Of a stretch of 64,000 nucleotides of DNA, positions 1-8,292 are shown piece after piece (position 1 is the stretch's first letter; every line of letters starts with the position of its first letter). The position numbers and the translations under genes were made by a program. The DNA comes from a virus. The stretch lies in the IMG/VR virus record IMGVR_UViG_3300030419_003648, positions 35,883 through 99,882 of that record. One strand, written 5' to 3'. The notes below the pieces were generated by a model that was not told the origin of the DNA, did no database searches, and saw only the letters and a list, made by a program, of their open reading frames with translations.

Positions 1-151
1 CAGCGACTTGTTTGGTCACAAAGAGGGCAGAGGTGTCACTGTCATGACTCAGGCCGCATCTGAAGTTGCGGATGATTCTCGAAAAGGCAGAATTAATGTC
101 TCTAAAAAACACCAACAAGCAATACACATCATAAACCCAGATAAAAAGTAA
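1..151 (+). CDS. C-terminal end of an unidentified protein (partial)
   Basis: The frame is open from the left edge (first full codon at base 2) and stops with TAA at 149-151, giving the last 49 residues of a protein that begins outside the window. The tail is basic and polar and ends in NPDKK. The stop overlaps the ATG of the next gene in a TAATG junction, so it belongs to the same operon. Too little is visible to name a family; its position upstream of a RecA-like gene suggests a DNA-metabolism role, which is only inference. Confidence 0.6.
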   Translation, partial: SDLFGHKEGRGVTVMTQAASEVADDSRKGRINVSKKHQQAIHIINPDKK

Positions 152-633
152 TGACGGTATTTGTATCAAAGGAATATGATTCGTATGTAAATATATACGC
201 TGATAACAATCCGATTTGGATTGCTACGCTTTCTAATGGTGATACAGTCTATCAAGACGATGGAAGACCAGAAGTAGAACCGGAAAGCGCTTGGGCTAGA
301 TTAAAAATTTACTGCGAAGAAAACAGTCTTCATATAACAAACATTAAAGTTAAAAATAGGTCACATTTAGAAGACGTTGGTTCAGACTATGATGGCTATT
401 TTTTCTGCAAGGGTGTAGGCGCTGTGATGTTTGGTGATTTCACCTTACACACTTTTAACATTGGAATTATTGAAAATGGAAAACTCAGGGTTAGAACTTG
501 GAGACTCCCTGAACTTATTCCAGAAAGATTTGAAGATAGAGAGCTAGAAGGTTCTCATGAATTTATTATTGCCAAAGAGGGTGTTTTAGATGGACAAAAA
601 TTACAAGCATCAGACGACGGGTCAAGAATGTAA
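151..633 (+). CDS. Hypothetical protein, 160 aa
   Basis: I do not recognise this protein. It is a soluble, acidic 160-residue product with no signal peptide, membrane segment or Cys cluster. The N-terminal half looks like alternating beta strands (YVNIYADNNPIWIATLSNG), consistent with a small globular fold. The ATG at 151 overlaps the upstream stop (TAATG), supporting this start and translational coupling. The 3' end overlaps the next gene by 44 bases. Its place at the head of the replication module suggests an accessory DNA-metabolism or regulatory role, but nothing in the sequence proves that. Confidence 0.75.
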   Translation: MTVFVSKEYDSYVNIYADNNPIWIATLSNGDTVYQDDGRPEVEPESAWARLKIYCEENSLHITNIKVKNRSHLEDVGSDYDGYFFCKGVGAVMFGDFTLHTFNIGIIENGKLRVRTWRLPELIPERFEDRELEGSHEFIIAKEGVLDGQKLQASDDGSRM

Positions 634-1015
634 TGCGGCTCAATTCATAGCCGAAATGGTTTCTATAAGAAAAGCTGAAGTCGAGAACGTAGGAAGACCA
701 GCTTACGCTTTATGGAATACCAAAAAGTGGAAAAACTATTTTAAAAGCCAAGTCACTATGGCTTATAAACTTCTGAAAAAGTATAGCGACAAAGCTATCA
801 TCAATGCGCTTAATACTTACAAATGTCGAAGGGTCTATTCTTTGCGCGTTGCATTTCTTGAACCTGTTATAAAACAGGAACAGAAGAAGTTAGATAATAT
901 CAATAGCCTAGAAATAAAAGAAAAAGAATACAAAGACTCTACCAAGTCTGCTCCAGCAAAACCTTTTGGTAAGCAAGGAAGGTTTTCAAGATTAAGGAAT
1001 TTAGAAGATGAATAA
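590..1015 (+). CDS. Hypothetical basic protein, 141 aa
   Basis: A mostly helical, strongly basic protein rich in Lys, with a Trp/Lys cluster near residues 43-51 (WNTKKWKNY) and a KCRRVYSLR segment in the middle. Such composition is common in small nucleic-acid-binding proteins, but no family is recognised. The ATG at 590 lies inside the end of the preceding gene, with a GA-rich stretch (AAAGAGGG) upstream that could serve as a ribosome-binding site. It overlaps the start of the RecA-like gene by 8 bases. A DNA-binding helper for recombination or replication is a guess from composition and position. Confidence 0.7.
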   Translation: MDKNYKHQTTGQECNAAQFIAEMVSIRKAEVENVGRPAYALWNTKKWKNYFKSQVTMAYKLLKKYSDKAIINALNTYKCRRVYSLRVAFLEPVIKQEQKKLDNINSLEIKEKEYKDSTKSAPAKPFGKQGRFSRLRNLEDE

Positions 1016-2075
1016 TGCAGTATTAAAAAACATAAGCAAGAAGTATGGAAACATTTTGGTTAATGGCGCTGAGGTTTTTGAAGAACTGCGCGACATGCAA
1101 GTCATTCCGGTAAGTCCGTCACTAGACTATGCTCTAGGAGGGGGTTTCCGTGAGGGAACTTGGGTTCAAATGATTGGCGATCCAAAGTCTGGTAAAACTA
1201 CAACAGCGCTTCAATTTGCTGCGAACTGTCAAAAAAAGGAATATGGTGAAAGACCGATATTCTATGTCAATGTTGAAGGCAGATTGAGTACAAAAAACTT
1301 TGAAGGTGTTCATGGTTTAGATGCTAGTAAAATTACGGTTGTTCAATCTGAAGGAGAGCCTCTAAGTGCTGAGCAATATTTAGGAGCTGTAGAAAAATTA
1401 GTCAAAGCTCATCCAAAATGTGTTGTAATTATTGATTCAATATCTAGCTTGATAGCTCAAAAAGATTTAGACGAAGAAGTAAGAGGCGACTATAGGCCGG
1501 GAGTTCCTAAGATACTTTCTAATTTCTGTAAGAAGATGAGCAGTGTAGTTCCTAAGCAAAGGGCTGTAGTGATAATGATCACTCACTTTATTGCTAACAC
1601 TGGAGGAATGGGCAAGAAGAAAGTTGCAGATGGAGGCGTAAAGGTTCGCTATCAAGCAGACACTATTTTAGAGATTGCTTGGATTCAAGCGTGGAAAGAA
1701 AAAACTGACGGCAGGCAGATCGGACAGGCTTTGCATTGGAAAGTTGTCACTTCTGCTTTGGGTGGCTTTGTAGGCGCTGAGGCTATTGGCTGGCTTCGTT
1801 ATGGAATTGGTATTGATTACAAGCAAGAACTTTTTGACCAAGCAAATGACTTTGATTTAATCTCTGCTGCTGGAGCTTGGTATACTTGCGACTTTTTACT
1901 GGACAATACAAAGCCCATCAAAAAACTTTTGGAGGCAGAAGGTATAGACCCAGAAGACGAAGAGAAGCTTGCAAAGTTCGTTAAGTTTCAAGGACAACAA
2001 CGACTAAAAGACTTCTTAGACCAAAACGATCTTTGGCCTGCATTACAAGAGTCTTTGAAGGAGATGTTGTTTTGA
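1008..2075 (+). CDS. RecA/UvsX-like recombinase
   Basis: An ATP-dependent strand-exchange protein of the RecA/UvsX superfamily, 355 aa, close to typical length. Walker A is GDPKSGKTT at residues 57-65, preceded by the family-typical SPSLDYALGGGF. Walker B is CVVIIDS at 138-144 (Asp143). The Lys-rich GGMGKKKVADGG stretch further on resembles the DNA-binding loop region. Such proteins coat single-stranded DNA and drive recombination-dependent replication and repair in the cytoplasm. The gene sits at the front of the replication module; its stop codon overlaps the TTG start of the next gene (TTGA). A DnaB-type ATPase is the main alternative, but the motif spacing and the leader favour RecA/UvsX. 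Confidence 0.9.
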   Translation: MNNAVLKNISKKYGNILVNGAEVFEELRDMQVIPVSPSLDYALGGGFREGTWVQMIGDPKSGKTTTALQFAANCQKKEYGERPIFYVNVEGRLSTKNFEGVHGLDASKITVVQSEGEPLSAEQYLGAVEKLVKAHPKCVVIIDSISSLIAQKDLDEEVRGDYRPGVPKILSNFCKKMSSVVPKQRAVVIMITHFIANTGGMGKKKVADGGVKVRYQADTILEIAWIQAWKEKTDGRQIGQALHWKVVTSALGGFVGAEAIGWLRYGIGIDYKQELFDQANDFDLISAAGAWYTCDFLLDNTKPIKKLLEAEGIDPEDEEKLAKFVKFQGQQRLKDFLDQNDLWPALQESLKEMLF

Positions 2076-2494
2076 AGGCGTTAGGTTTTGATGGCCGTGA
2101 AAGAAATTGGAACCTGACAAAATGTGTTGTTATGGGGGATCAAAAAAGACCTCGAAGTAAATTGCATATTTTGGCAAGAAAGTTACTCCGTGAACAGTTT
2201 CCTTATGATACAATTCTTGAGGAAGTTCCACTTCCCGGCTCTCACAAGCCATCTAGGAAATCTACTTTGTATGTGGATTTTTTTGTACCTTCCTACTCTC
2301 TAGCCGTAGAGGTTCATGGTAGGCAGCATTTTGAGTTCGTCGCTCACTTTCATGGCAACAAGCAAGGATTCAGAAAATCCAAAGCTAGAGATCGTGACAA
2401 ATCAAATTGGCTCAAAAACAATGACATAGACTTAATCGTTCTAAGTTATTCAGGAACTGAAGATGAATGGAGAGAATCAATTATCAATAGATAA
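2072..2494 (+). CDS. VSR/EDxHD-like PD-(D/E)XK nuclease
   Basis: A 140-residue protein with a restriction-endonuclease-like core. YVDFFVPSYSLAVEVHG carries Asp69, Glu80 and His82, followed by His86, then a charged RDRDK helix (Asp107, Asp109, Lys110) and a final LIVLSY strand. This arrangement resembles very-short-patch-repair nucleases and the EDxHD homing nucleases known from phages. I chose the TTG start at 2072 because AAGGAG lies eight bases upstream and TTGA overlaps the recombinase stop; an upstream TTG at 2033 is also in frame but lacks such a site. It may be a repair or resolving nuclease, or a free-standing homing enzyme beside recA. It is related in plan to the nuclease at 35857. 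Confidence 0.7.
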   Translation: MKALGFDGRERNWNLTKCVVMGDQKRPRSKLHILARKLLREQFPYDTILEEVPLPGSHKPSRKSTLYVDFFVPSYSLAVEVHGRQHFEFVAHFHGNKQGFRKSKARDRDKSNWLKNNDIDLIVLSYSGTEDEWRESIINR

Positions 2495-2942
2495 GCTGGA
2501 AGAGTTTATTCAAAACATTGATAATTACATGTCGGACGTTATTTCCGTAGAACCAAACCCAGAGGTAGAAAAGATATTAAACTTATCTTCCTTTGAATTG
2601 AAGAGTTTGACTTCGGAAGAATGTTGCGAAAAAGCATATGCGATATTCAATTACTGCAACTTCTTACAGAAGAAGCATAACAAAGAATTAGCTAGGCTTA
2701 AATGGTGTAATGAATTTATATCACATGTAGTTGCAAGCAAATCTCATCACTTTGATAAATTCACGAAATGGGAAGTCAAAGTAAACTGTGTAATAAGAGA
2801 AGATGAACTTACACAGAAGGTTTGGAGAGTAAAGCGAATAGTTGAAGGCAATGTTACAGCCTCCACAGACATCATTAGAGATGTCAGAAGACAGGCCGAT
2901 ACATTGCTTGAATTGAGTAGGAAGAAATATAGTAGAGGATAA
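2463..2942 (+). CDS. Hypothetical helical protein, 159 aa
   Basis: No family is recognised. The protein is predicted mostly helical and is highly charged, with a Cys pair (ECCEKAY) around residue 54 and a Lys/Arg-rich C-terminal half (QKVWRVKRIVEG, then RRQADTLLELSRKKYSRG). That pattern fits a small coiled-coil or nucleic-acid-associated protein. It overlaps the end of the preceding nuclease gene by 32 bases and is followed one base later by the next ATG, so it is translated in the same operon. A recombination accessory function is plausible from position only. Confidence 0.7.
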   Translation: MNGENQLSIDKLEEFIQNIDNYMSDVISVEPNPEVEKILNLSSFELKSLTSEECCEKAYAIFNYCNFLQKKHNKELARLKWCNEFISHVVASKSHHFDKFTKWEVKVNCVIREDELTQKVWRVKRIVEGNVTASTDIIRDVRRQADTLLELSRKKYSRG

Positions 2943-2943
2943 A

Positions 2944-3402
2944 ATGTCACCACTAGAACTTATAAAAAATGGAATTTTAGAAAATGATTTTCAAAAAGTT
3001 ATTCAAGGCTATGAAGCCCTCACAGGAGAAGACCTCTCTTCAATCAGAGGAGAAGATCCAACAACCTCAAGAGAAGAAAGCACCAGCGACCAATCAGAGG
3101 AAGTGCGGAGGCCACAAGTGCCGGTGCGGTCGTCGGAGTTAGACTTCACAGTCCAAAGAGATGAACTCCCGAATGGAAAGTTTGGAAGAAAAGAATCAAT
3201 ACAAGTAGGCGCAAATCAATTTGTGGATGATGGATCTGAGTCGCAGGGAAAAGAGTTTGATACTCCAAAAGTTGAACCAACCCCAAGACGAAGCCCAGTA
3301 AAAATGATAGAAGTTGTTTGCAACGCATGTGGAGCTAAGGAAGAGATAAATCCAAAATATAAAACTGGTAGCTATCATCGTTGCGGGAAGTGTGTAGGTT
3401 AA
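2944..3402 (+). CDS. Protein with disordered middle and C-terminal zinc ribbon
   Basis: A 152-residue protein in three parts: a short N-terminal helix (residues 1-35), a long low-complexity linker rich in Glu, Ser, Thr and Pro (about 36-118) that is probably disordered, and a C-terminal zinc-ribbon-like unit with CNAC and CGKC pairs (EVVCNACGAKEE ... YHRCGKCVG). Zinc ribbons of this size usually bind nucleic acid or a polymerase partner. It ends in a TAATG junction with the helicase gene, suggesting it may help helicase or primase loading; that role is inference and no known loader family is recognised. Confidence 0.7.
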   Translation: MSPLELIKNGILENDFQKVIQGYEALTGEDLSSIRGEDPTTSREESTSDQSEEVRRPQVPVRSSELDFTVQRDELPNGKFGRKESIQVGANQFVDDGSESQGKEFDTPKVEPTPRRSPVKMIEVVCNACGAKEEINPKYKTGSYHRCGKCVG

Positions 3403-4880
3403 TGGAAAATTTAAAAGATTTAGTAGCAGAAAAGTCTGTTTTGGCTGGAGTAATTCAGCACGGCGAAGAAGTATATTACGATATAAAACATGTTGTTAAG
3501 GTGTCATCTTTTACAGAAGAAGATAATATCGTATTGTGGACAACGCTGGAGAGGTTATTTGATTCATCTGAGTCAGTTGACTATCCAACCCTGTGTACAA
3601 ATGCCCCATCTCTTGAGATGTTTAGCAAGTATATACCGAAGGAAAAGTACAACAAACTACGGAATACGGAAATAAGCCTTAAGAACACAAAGCTGGCAGC
3701 GGCTAGAGTTTTTAAGTTTGAAGCCGCTAGAGAAGCATACGCTGCCACTGTTGAAATGCAAAGAAAGCTAAAATCTATTGAGGGAAAAGAATCTGTCAGT
3801 GAAATAGTTGGACTTGTTGAGCGTGAAGCTTTTTCAATTTCCGATAAGCTCGATGACAAACTAGATTCAAAGCCAGAGCTAATTGGTGATGATGTTATGG
3901 AACATATCCAGCATCTAAGAGACAATCCATCTGAAATGATTGGCATTAGTAGTGGCTTCACTAGATTTGATGATGCTATTGGCGGTGGTTTTCGCAGCGG
4001 TAATGTTGATTTAATAGCCGCAAGAACAAAAGTTGGTAAGAGTATGTTTGCTGACGCAGTAGCTCTGCATGTAGCTGGAGTGCTAAAAATACCAGTATTG
4101 TACTTAGATACTGAGATGCAGAAAAAAGACCACCAAAGAAGAATGCTTGCAAGCTTGAGTAACATTAAAACTAAGGATATTGAAACCTCCAAGTTTAATG
4201 AGTCTCAAGGTATGAATGAAAGAATTGATAAAGCAGGTCTCAAGATAAAGGACATGCCTTATCACTTTAAGAATATTGCCGGAAAAAAGTTTGAAGAAAC
4301 AGAGTCTTTGATAAGAAGATGGATCATCAAAGATGTCGGCTTTAACGAACAAGGTGAAACAAATCCTTGTTTAGTTATATACGATTACTTCAAGCTCACC
4401 ACTTCTTCAGACATGGACAACCTAAAAGAGTTTCAAGCTCTTGGCTACCAAATGCAAGACATGGTTAATCTTACGATTGAATACAATTTCCCTTGCTTGA
4501 GTTTTGTTCAAACTAATAGAGATGGCGAGACTAAAGAAACTCTAGAGACTATCAGTCAGTCAGATAGGCTCTCATGGTTTGCGAGTAGTATTACGATCTT
4601 CAAGAAAAAATCATCTGATGAAATGGCTGAAGATGCAGGTGCTAGTGGGAATAGAAAGTTAATACCAGTTGCTTCAAGGTATGGTGGTGGACTGGAAGAC
4701 TTTGATTATATCAATGTAAATCTTTTTGGAGACTACTCTAGAGTTGAAGAGGGGCTGACTAAAAATGAACTAGTCCTAGCCTCTAAAAAACAAAAAGAGG
4801 GATTTGAAAATACAGTTGGCGATGAACAACAAGAGTTCAAGCCAGAAAAAGAAATTGAAGATGAAGGAAAACCATTTTGA
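3402..4880 (+). CDS. DnaB-like replicative DNA helicase
   Basis: A RecA-fold hexameric helicase of the DnaB/gp41 type that unwinds DNA at the replication fork. The C-terminal ATPase begins with GISSGFTRFDDAIGGGF and carries Walker A ARTKVGKS at residues 207-214 and a Walker B strand CLVIYDY ending at Asp328. The N-terminal 170 residues are helical, as in the DnaB primase-binding domain. The preferred start is ATG 3402, overlapping the upstream stop (TAATG); an in-frame TTG at 3381 would add seven residues but is less likely. The length of 492 aa is normal for the family. The primase gene follows at once with a TGATG overlap, matching the usual helicase-primase partnership. Confidence 0.9.
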   Translation: MENLKDLVAEKSVLAGVIQHGEEVYYDIKHVVKVSSFTEEDNIVLWTTLERLFDSSESVDYPTLCTNAPSLEMFSKYIPKEKYNKLRNTEISLKNTKLAAARVFKFEAAREAYAATVEMQRKLKSIEGKESVSEIVGLVEREAFSISDKLDDKLDSKPELIGDDVMEHIQHLRDNPSEMIGISSGFTRFDDAIGGGFRSGNVDLIAARTKVGKSMFADAVALHVAGVLKIPVLYLDTEMQKKDHQRRMLASLSNIKTKDIETSKFNESQGMNERIDKAGLKIKDMPYHFKNIAGKKFEETESLIRRWIIKDVGFNEQGETNPCLVIYDYFKLTTSSDMDNLKEFQALGYQMQDMVNLTIEYNFPCLSFVQTNRDGETKETLETISQSDRLSWFASSITIFKKKSSDEMAEDAGASGNRKLIPVASRYGGGLEDFDYINVNLFGDYSRVEEGLTKNELVLASKKQKEGFENTVGDEQQEFKPEKEIEDEGKPF

Positions 4881-5956
4881 TGGCAAAAAAGAGAACTAAC
4901 GAACAGTTAAAAAGACTGTCTGACGAATTAGCTCTTAAACCGGAAAAGTTGCACCCTATTGGAATATTCATCTCTGAGACTGGGCATTTGCCCTGCCCAA
5001 TTCATGGAGGTGATAATCCTCAAGGTTGTTCAGTGGTTCTAGATCCAGACAGTCCTTACTTTGGCACTTACACCTGCTGGACTGGAAACAAAGAAACTGG
5101 TCGCAAGTGCCACGAAGTTTATAGAAACTCAATGATTGGCTTGGTCAGAGGGAAATTGTCATATGATGCTGGTCATGATGTTGGGTTCAACAAAGCCTTT
5201 GAAGTGTGCTTGAAACTTGTAGACTTGGACGAAGACTACCTAAGAAAAAATGCAACTAAGTTCAAAGCTCTTAGCGAACAAGAAAAGATTGACAGGATAA
5301 AAGAAAAAAAAGAAGAAAGGCTCAAACAAGCAAATCATAGAGAGCTGGTCAGAAAGAGCTTGAAGATGCCTTCAAAATATTTTGTTGACAGAGGGTACTC
5401 AGAAAAGGTCTTAGACTATTTCGACATAGGGACATCTAATCATCCTAAAAGCACCATGAAAGGACGCTCGATTGTGCCTGTGTATGACGACGATGAACCT
5501 TTGATGGTAGGTTTTTTAGGAAGATGGAATGGTGATGATTATGACGAAAGAGGAGTTCCAAAATGGAAAAACAATTATGGATTTGCTAAGAGTCAATATC
5601 TTTATGGGTTTTATCAGAACAAAGAAGATATAGTAAGAACAAAGACGGTAGTTTTAGTCGAGGGGCAAGGCGACGTATGGAGGTTATGGGAAGCTGGTAT
5701 CAGAAATGCAGTTGGGCTGTTTGGAACTAGCTTATCAGCCGCTCAGTTATTCACATTAAGAACTGCATGTATAGTTAACCTAGTCGTTATACTTGATAAT
5801 GATCCGGCAGGAATCATCGCTAGAGAAAAAATCAACACAACCTGTAGTAACATATTCAATATCATCAATATTGAAACAAGTAGTAACGATGTTGGCGATA
5901 TGACAATCCAAGAAATTAATGAACAAATAAAACCCAATCTTGAAGGACTCATTTAA
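4880..5956 (+). CDS. DnaG-like DNA primase
   Basis: A 358-residue primase that makes RNA primers for lagging-strand synthesis. The N-terminus holds a likely zinc site: C39-P-I-H42, then Cys66 and Cys77 in a strand pair ending KCHEVY. After a Lys-rich helical linker, the catalytic TOPRIM domain shows VLVEGQGD at 259-265 (Glu261) and ILDNDPAG with Asp306 and Asp308, the acidic residues that bind metal in DnaG-type primases. It is shorter than bacterial DnaG, as usual for phage primases, and lacks the DnaB-binding tail. The ATG at 4880 overlaps the helicase stop (TGATG), so the pair is translationally coupled. Confidence 0.88.
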   Translation: MAKKRTNEQLKRLSDELALKPEKLHPIGIFISETGHLPCPIHGGDNPQGCSVVLDPDSPYFGTYTCWTGNKETGRKCHEVYRNSMIGLVRGKLSYDAGHDVGFNKAFEVCLKLVDLDEDYLRKNATKFKALSEQEKIDRIKEKKEERLKQANHRELVRKSLKMPSKYFVDRGYSEKVLDYFDIGTSNHPKSTMKGRSIVPVYDDDEPLMVGFLGRWNGDDYDERGVPKWKNNYGFAKSQYLYGFYQNKEDIVRTKTVVLVEGQGDVWRLWEAGIRNAVGLFGTSLSAAQLFTLRTACIVNLVVILDNDPAGIIAREKINTTCSNIFNIINIETSSNDVGDMTIQEINEQIKPNLEGLI

Positions 5957-6714
5957 TGACTAATATACTTGGACTATCTGGTCATAAACAAAGCGGCAAA
6001 AGCACATGTGCTAAATTTTTACATGGCTACCAACTACGATTCAACGATGTAGTTGAAAAATTCTTAATGGACGAAGATGGAAATTTAATAGTCAATGCTA
6101 CCCAATTAAATGAACGAGGAGAAGAAGTAGAAGGCTTTGGATTCTTGGATGTTGAGCGTAGAGATGAAGAATTTATTGAGTATGCTAGTCGAACTGTTTG
6201 GCCTTTTGTTCGCTCTTTCAGTTTTGCTGATCCTCTGAAATCAATCTCAATACAATTATTTGGATTGTCAGATGAACAATGCTTTGGTTCTGATGAGGAC
6301 AAAAACACACCCATTAATGTTAAGTGGGAAAACATGCCGGACGCAGGAGATAAGTCTGGGTTTATGACCGCTAGAGAATTTTTACAGTATTTTGGTACTG
6401 ATATTTGCCGAAAAATAAAAGATGACATCTGGACAAGTTCTTGCATCCGTAGGATACTTTCCAGTGGGACTGATCTAGCAATAATACCTGATGTCAGATT
6501 TCCAAACGAAGTGGAAGAAATTCAAAAGGCTGGCGGCAAAGTAATCAGGTTAACACGGAAGCCACACGAAGATTGTCACCCCAGCGAGACAGCTCTGGAT
6601 GACTATGACGGTTTTGACCGTGTTATAAACAACGAAGAATTAGATATTGACCAGACTAACATAGAATTGATGAACGTGCTAAGGGAGTGGCAATGGCTAC
6701 AAACAAAATCGTAA
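5956..6714 (+). CDS. Deoxynucleoside monophosphate kinase-like P-loop kinase
   Basis: A P-loop kinase with Walker A GHKQSGKS at residues 9-16, right at the N-terminus as in phage T4 gp1-type deoxynucleotide kinases. Later motifs fit the same family: AREFLQYFGTDICR, a conserved region near the substrate site, and IIPDVRFPNEVEEIQKAGG, the strand-turn seen in phage dNMP kinases. The reaction would convert dNMPs from degraded host DNA into dNDPs for phage replication. A large acidic insert lies at about residues 35-75. The gene starts in a TAATG overlap with primase. Exact nucleotide specificity cannot be read from sequence. Confidence 0.82.
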   Translation: MTNILGLSGHKQSGKSTCAKFLHGYQLRFNDVVEKFLMDEDGNLIVNATQLNERGEEVEGFGFLDVERRDEEFIEYASRTVWPFVRSFSFADPLKSISIQLFGLSDEQCFGSDEDKNTPINVKWENMPDAGDKSGFMTAREFLQYFGTDICRKIKDDIWTSSCIRRILSSGTDLAIIPDVRFPNEVEEIQKAGGKVIRLTRKPHEDCHPSETALDDYDGFDRVINNEELDIDQTNIELMNVLREWQWLQTKS

Positions 6715-7298
6715 GAATAGACTGGGATGACAGAATGGTAACTCGCGCCCAGAATAAAGCCAAAAAACTAGGCAAAATAAAGAATTCAATCCTGAGAGGT
6801 GGTGGCAATGCCGCTGGATACTTAGGGGAAGAAGCTGTCGCGTCCTACATCGGGGCAAATATCACTAGCTGTGACAAAGGATCGGATAAATACGATTACG
6901 ATATTGTTGCTAGAGATGGCCGTAGGATAGAAATCAAAACTAAAAGAAGAACTGTTTCTTGTATTGATGGCGATGGAAATGATCGAGGCAACTACGAAGT
7001 GTCAGTTGCCAAGACTAGCGTTCATCAAAGACCAGACCTATACATTTTCGTTAATATTCATTTTGAATTAATCGAATACAACTTCGTTAATGGTCGAAAA
7101 GTGAAGCAGTACAAGAAGATTAAAAACATTGAAATACTAGGTCAGATGGAGCCGGAAGATTATTTCGCTGAGGCTTGGCTAGTACAAAAAGGCGATCATG
7201 ACCCTAGCAATGATTTTACAGCGCACGCAGATATGTACAATCTCTATATAAAAGATTTGGAACCGTTAGATGATAGTTTGTTACCACAGGAGCAGTAG
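6693..7298 (+). CDS. PD-(D/E)XK nuclease-like protein
   Basis: A 201-residue protein with the core of a PD-(D/E)XK nuclease: GYLGEEAVASYIG (Glu46/47) followed by KYDYDIVARDGRRIEIKTKR, where Asp68/Asp70 and the E80-x-K82 pair would bind metal. This resembles phage and restriction-type endonucleases that cut or trim DNA. ATG 6693 is preferred because AAGGGAG at 6681-6687 sits five bases upstream; a GTG at 6687 is also in frame. It overlaps the kinase gene by 22 bases and the next nuclease gene by 29. A role in recombination, host-DNA breakdown or Holliday-junction processing is possible; substrate is unknown. Confidence 0.7.
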   Translation: MATNKIVRIDWDDRMVTRAQNKAKKLGKIKNSILRGGGNAAGYLGEEAVASYIGANITSCDKGSDKYDYDIVARDGRRIEIKTKRRTVSCIDGDGNDRGNYEVSVAKTSVHQRPDLYIFVNIHFELIEYNFVNGRKVKQYKKIKNIEILGQMEPEDYFAEAWLVQKGDHDPSNDFTAHADMYNLYIKDLEPLDDSLLPQEQ

Positions 7299-8292
7299 TC
7301 TTGGAACATTAGAGTTCTGTCAGCAAAAATACTTTTTGCAGTATAACCTTTCGTTCAAAGATAAGACCAATCCAAAAGCCTTAATGGGTACGATTACCCA
7401 TAAGGTGATGCAGACTCTTGGAGACAAGAAAGTTGCAATGAACAAAGGTCTTGACATCGTAGAAGACGAAGAAACAGGAAGGAACCTAACGCTAGAAGAA
7501 TGTGACGATCTTGAACTTCTCAACAACATAGCGTTTGACTATTACACTAACGCCTTTCCAGAAGTAAAGATTGGTGACAAAGAAAGAAGGCAATGTCTTC
7601 GCTGGGCTGAAAAAGCGATAGCTTTTAAAGACGGAATGCTAGACCCTAGAAACCAAGATGTATTTGCTACTGAACTCTTTTTTGACATCGAGATAAAGAA
7701 GCCTTGGGCTAAATACAAATATGAGTTTGAAGATCAAACAATCGAAGGCTATTTATCTATTAAGGGAACTGTTGACCTTATATTAGATCAGGGCAATGGC
7801 TTCTTTGAAATACTTGATTATAAAACTGGAAGACGTTTGGATTGGGCTACCGGAGAAGAAAAGACTTACGAAAAGCTACAAAAAGATAAACAGCTTTTGC
7901 TTTATTATTACGCTCTGAAGAATATGTATCCTGACAAAGAATTTTCAGTAAGTATATATTATATCAACGACGGTGGATTATTTTCTATGGTCTTTGACGA
8001 AGAAGACTATGAGGATGCGGAAGAGATACTTCGTAAAAAATTTGAACAAATAAGAAGTATACAACAACCAAGACTACTATCAAATGAACATACTCACTGG
8101 AAGTGTCAAAAGCTATGCCTGTTTAGCAGTGAGTATGAGGATAGCGGAAAAAGTATATGTCAGCATATACGAGACGAAGTTAAAGAAAAGGGTGTAGTCA
8201 AAGTAGTTGAAGAATATGGCAAAATTGACAAGATCGCCACGTATGGAGATGGCGGCGGAAGATTGGCAGACGATAGCGATAGCAAAAAATGA
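7270..8292 (+). CDS. RecB/Cas4-family exonuclease with probable Fe-S cluster
   Basis: A 340-residue PD-(D/E)XK exonuclease of the RecB/Cas4/AddB group. The N-terminus has a Ser-rich start and C17 in EFCQQKYFLQY, then GTITH with His44. The catalytic core is GTVDLI (Asp169) and EILDYKTGR (Asp183-x-Lys185), followed by a Gln-containing helix (KDKQLLLYYYAL). Cys279, Cys283 and Cys297 near the C-terminus, together with Cys17, make the four-Cys pattern that holds a 4Fe-4S cluster in Cas4 and AddB; the last spacing is longer than usual. It probably processes DNA ends for RecA-type recombination. The stop overlaps the polymerase start in ATGA. There is no CRISPR array here, so this is not a CRISPR adaptation gene. 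Confidence 0.8.
   Translation: MIVCYHRSSSLGTLEFCQQKYFLQYNLSFKDKTNPKALMGTITHKVMQTLGDKKVAMNKGLDIVEDEETGRNLTLEECDDLELLNNIAFDYYTNAFPEVKIGDKERRQCLRWAEKAIAFKDGMLDPRNQDVFATELFFDIEIKKPWAKYKYEFEDQTIEGYLSIKGTVDLILDQGNGFFEILDYKTGRRLDWATGEEKTYEKLQKDKQLLLYYYALKNMYPDKEFSVSIYYINDGGLFSMVFDEEDYEDAEEILRKKFEQIRSIQQPRLLSNEHTHWKCQKLCLFSSEYEDSGKSICQHIRDEVKEKGVVKVVEEYGKIDKIATYGDGGGRLADDSDSKK

Noticed and set aside
3581-4192. 203-aa minus-strand frame inside the helicase gene
   Set aside because: It is antisense to a clear helicase, has low-complexity Ser/Leu composition and no ribosome-binding site.
7270-8292. Part of a CRISPR-Cas system, from the Cas4-like nuclease
   Set aside because: No repeat-spacer array and no other cas gene is seen in the window.
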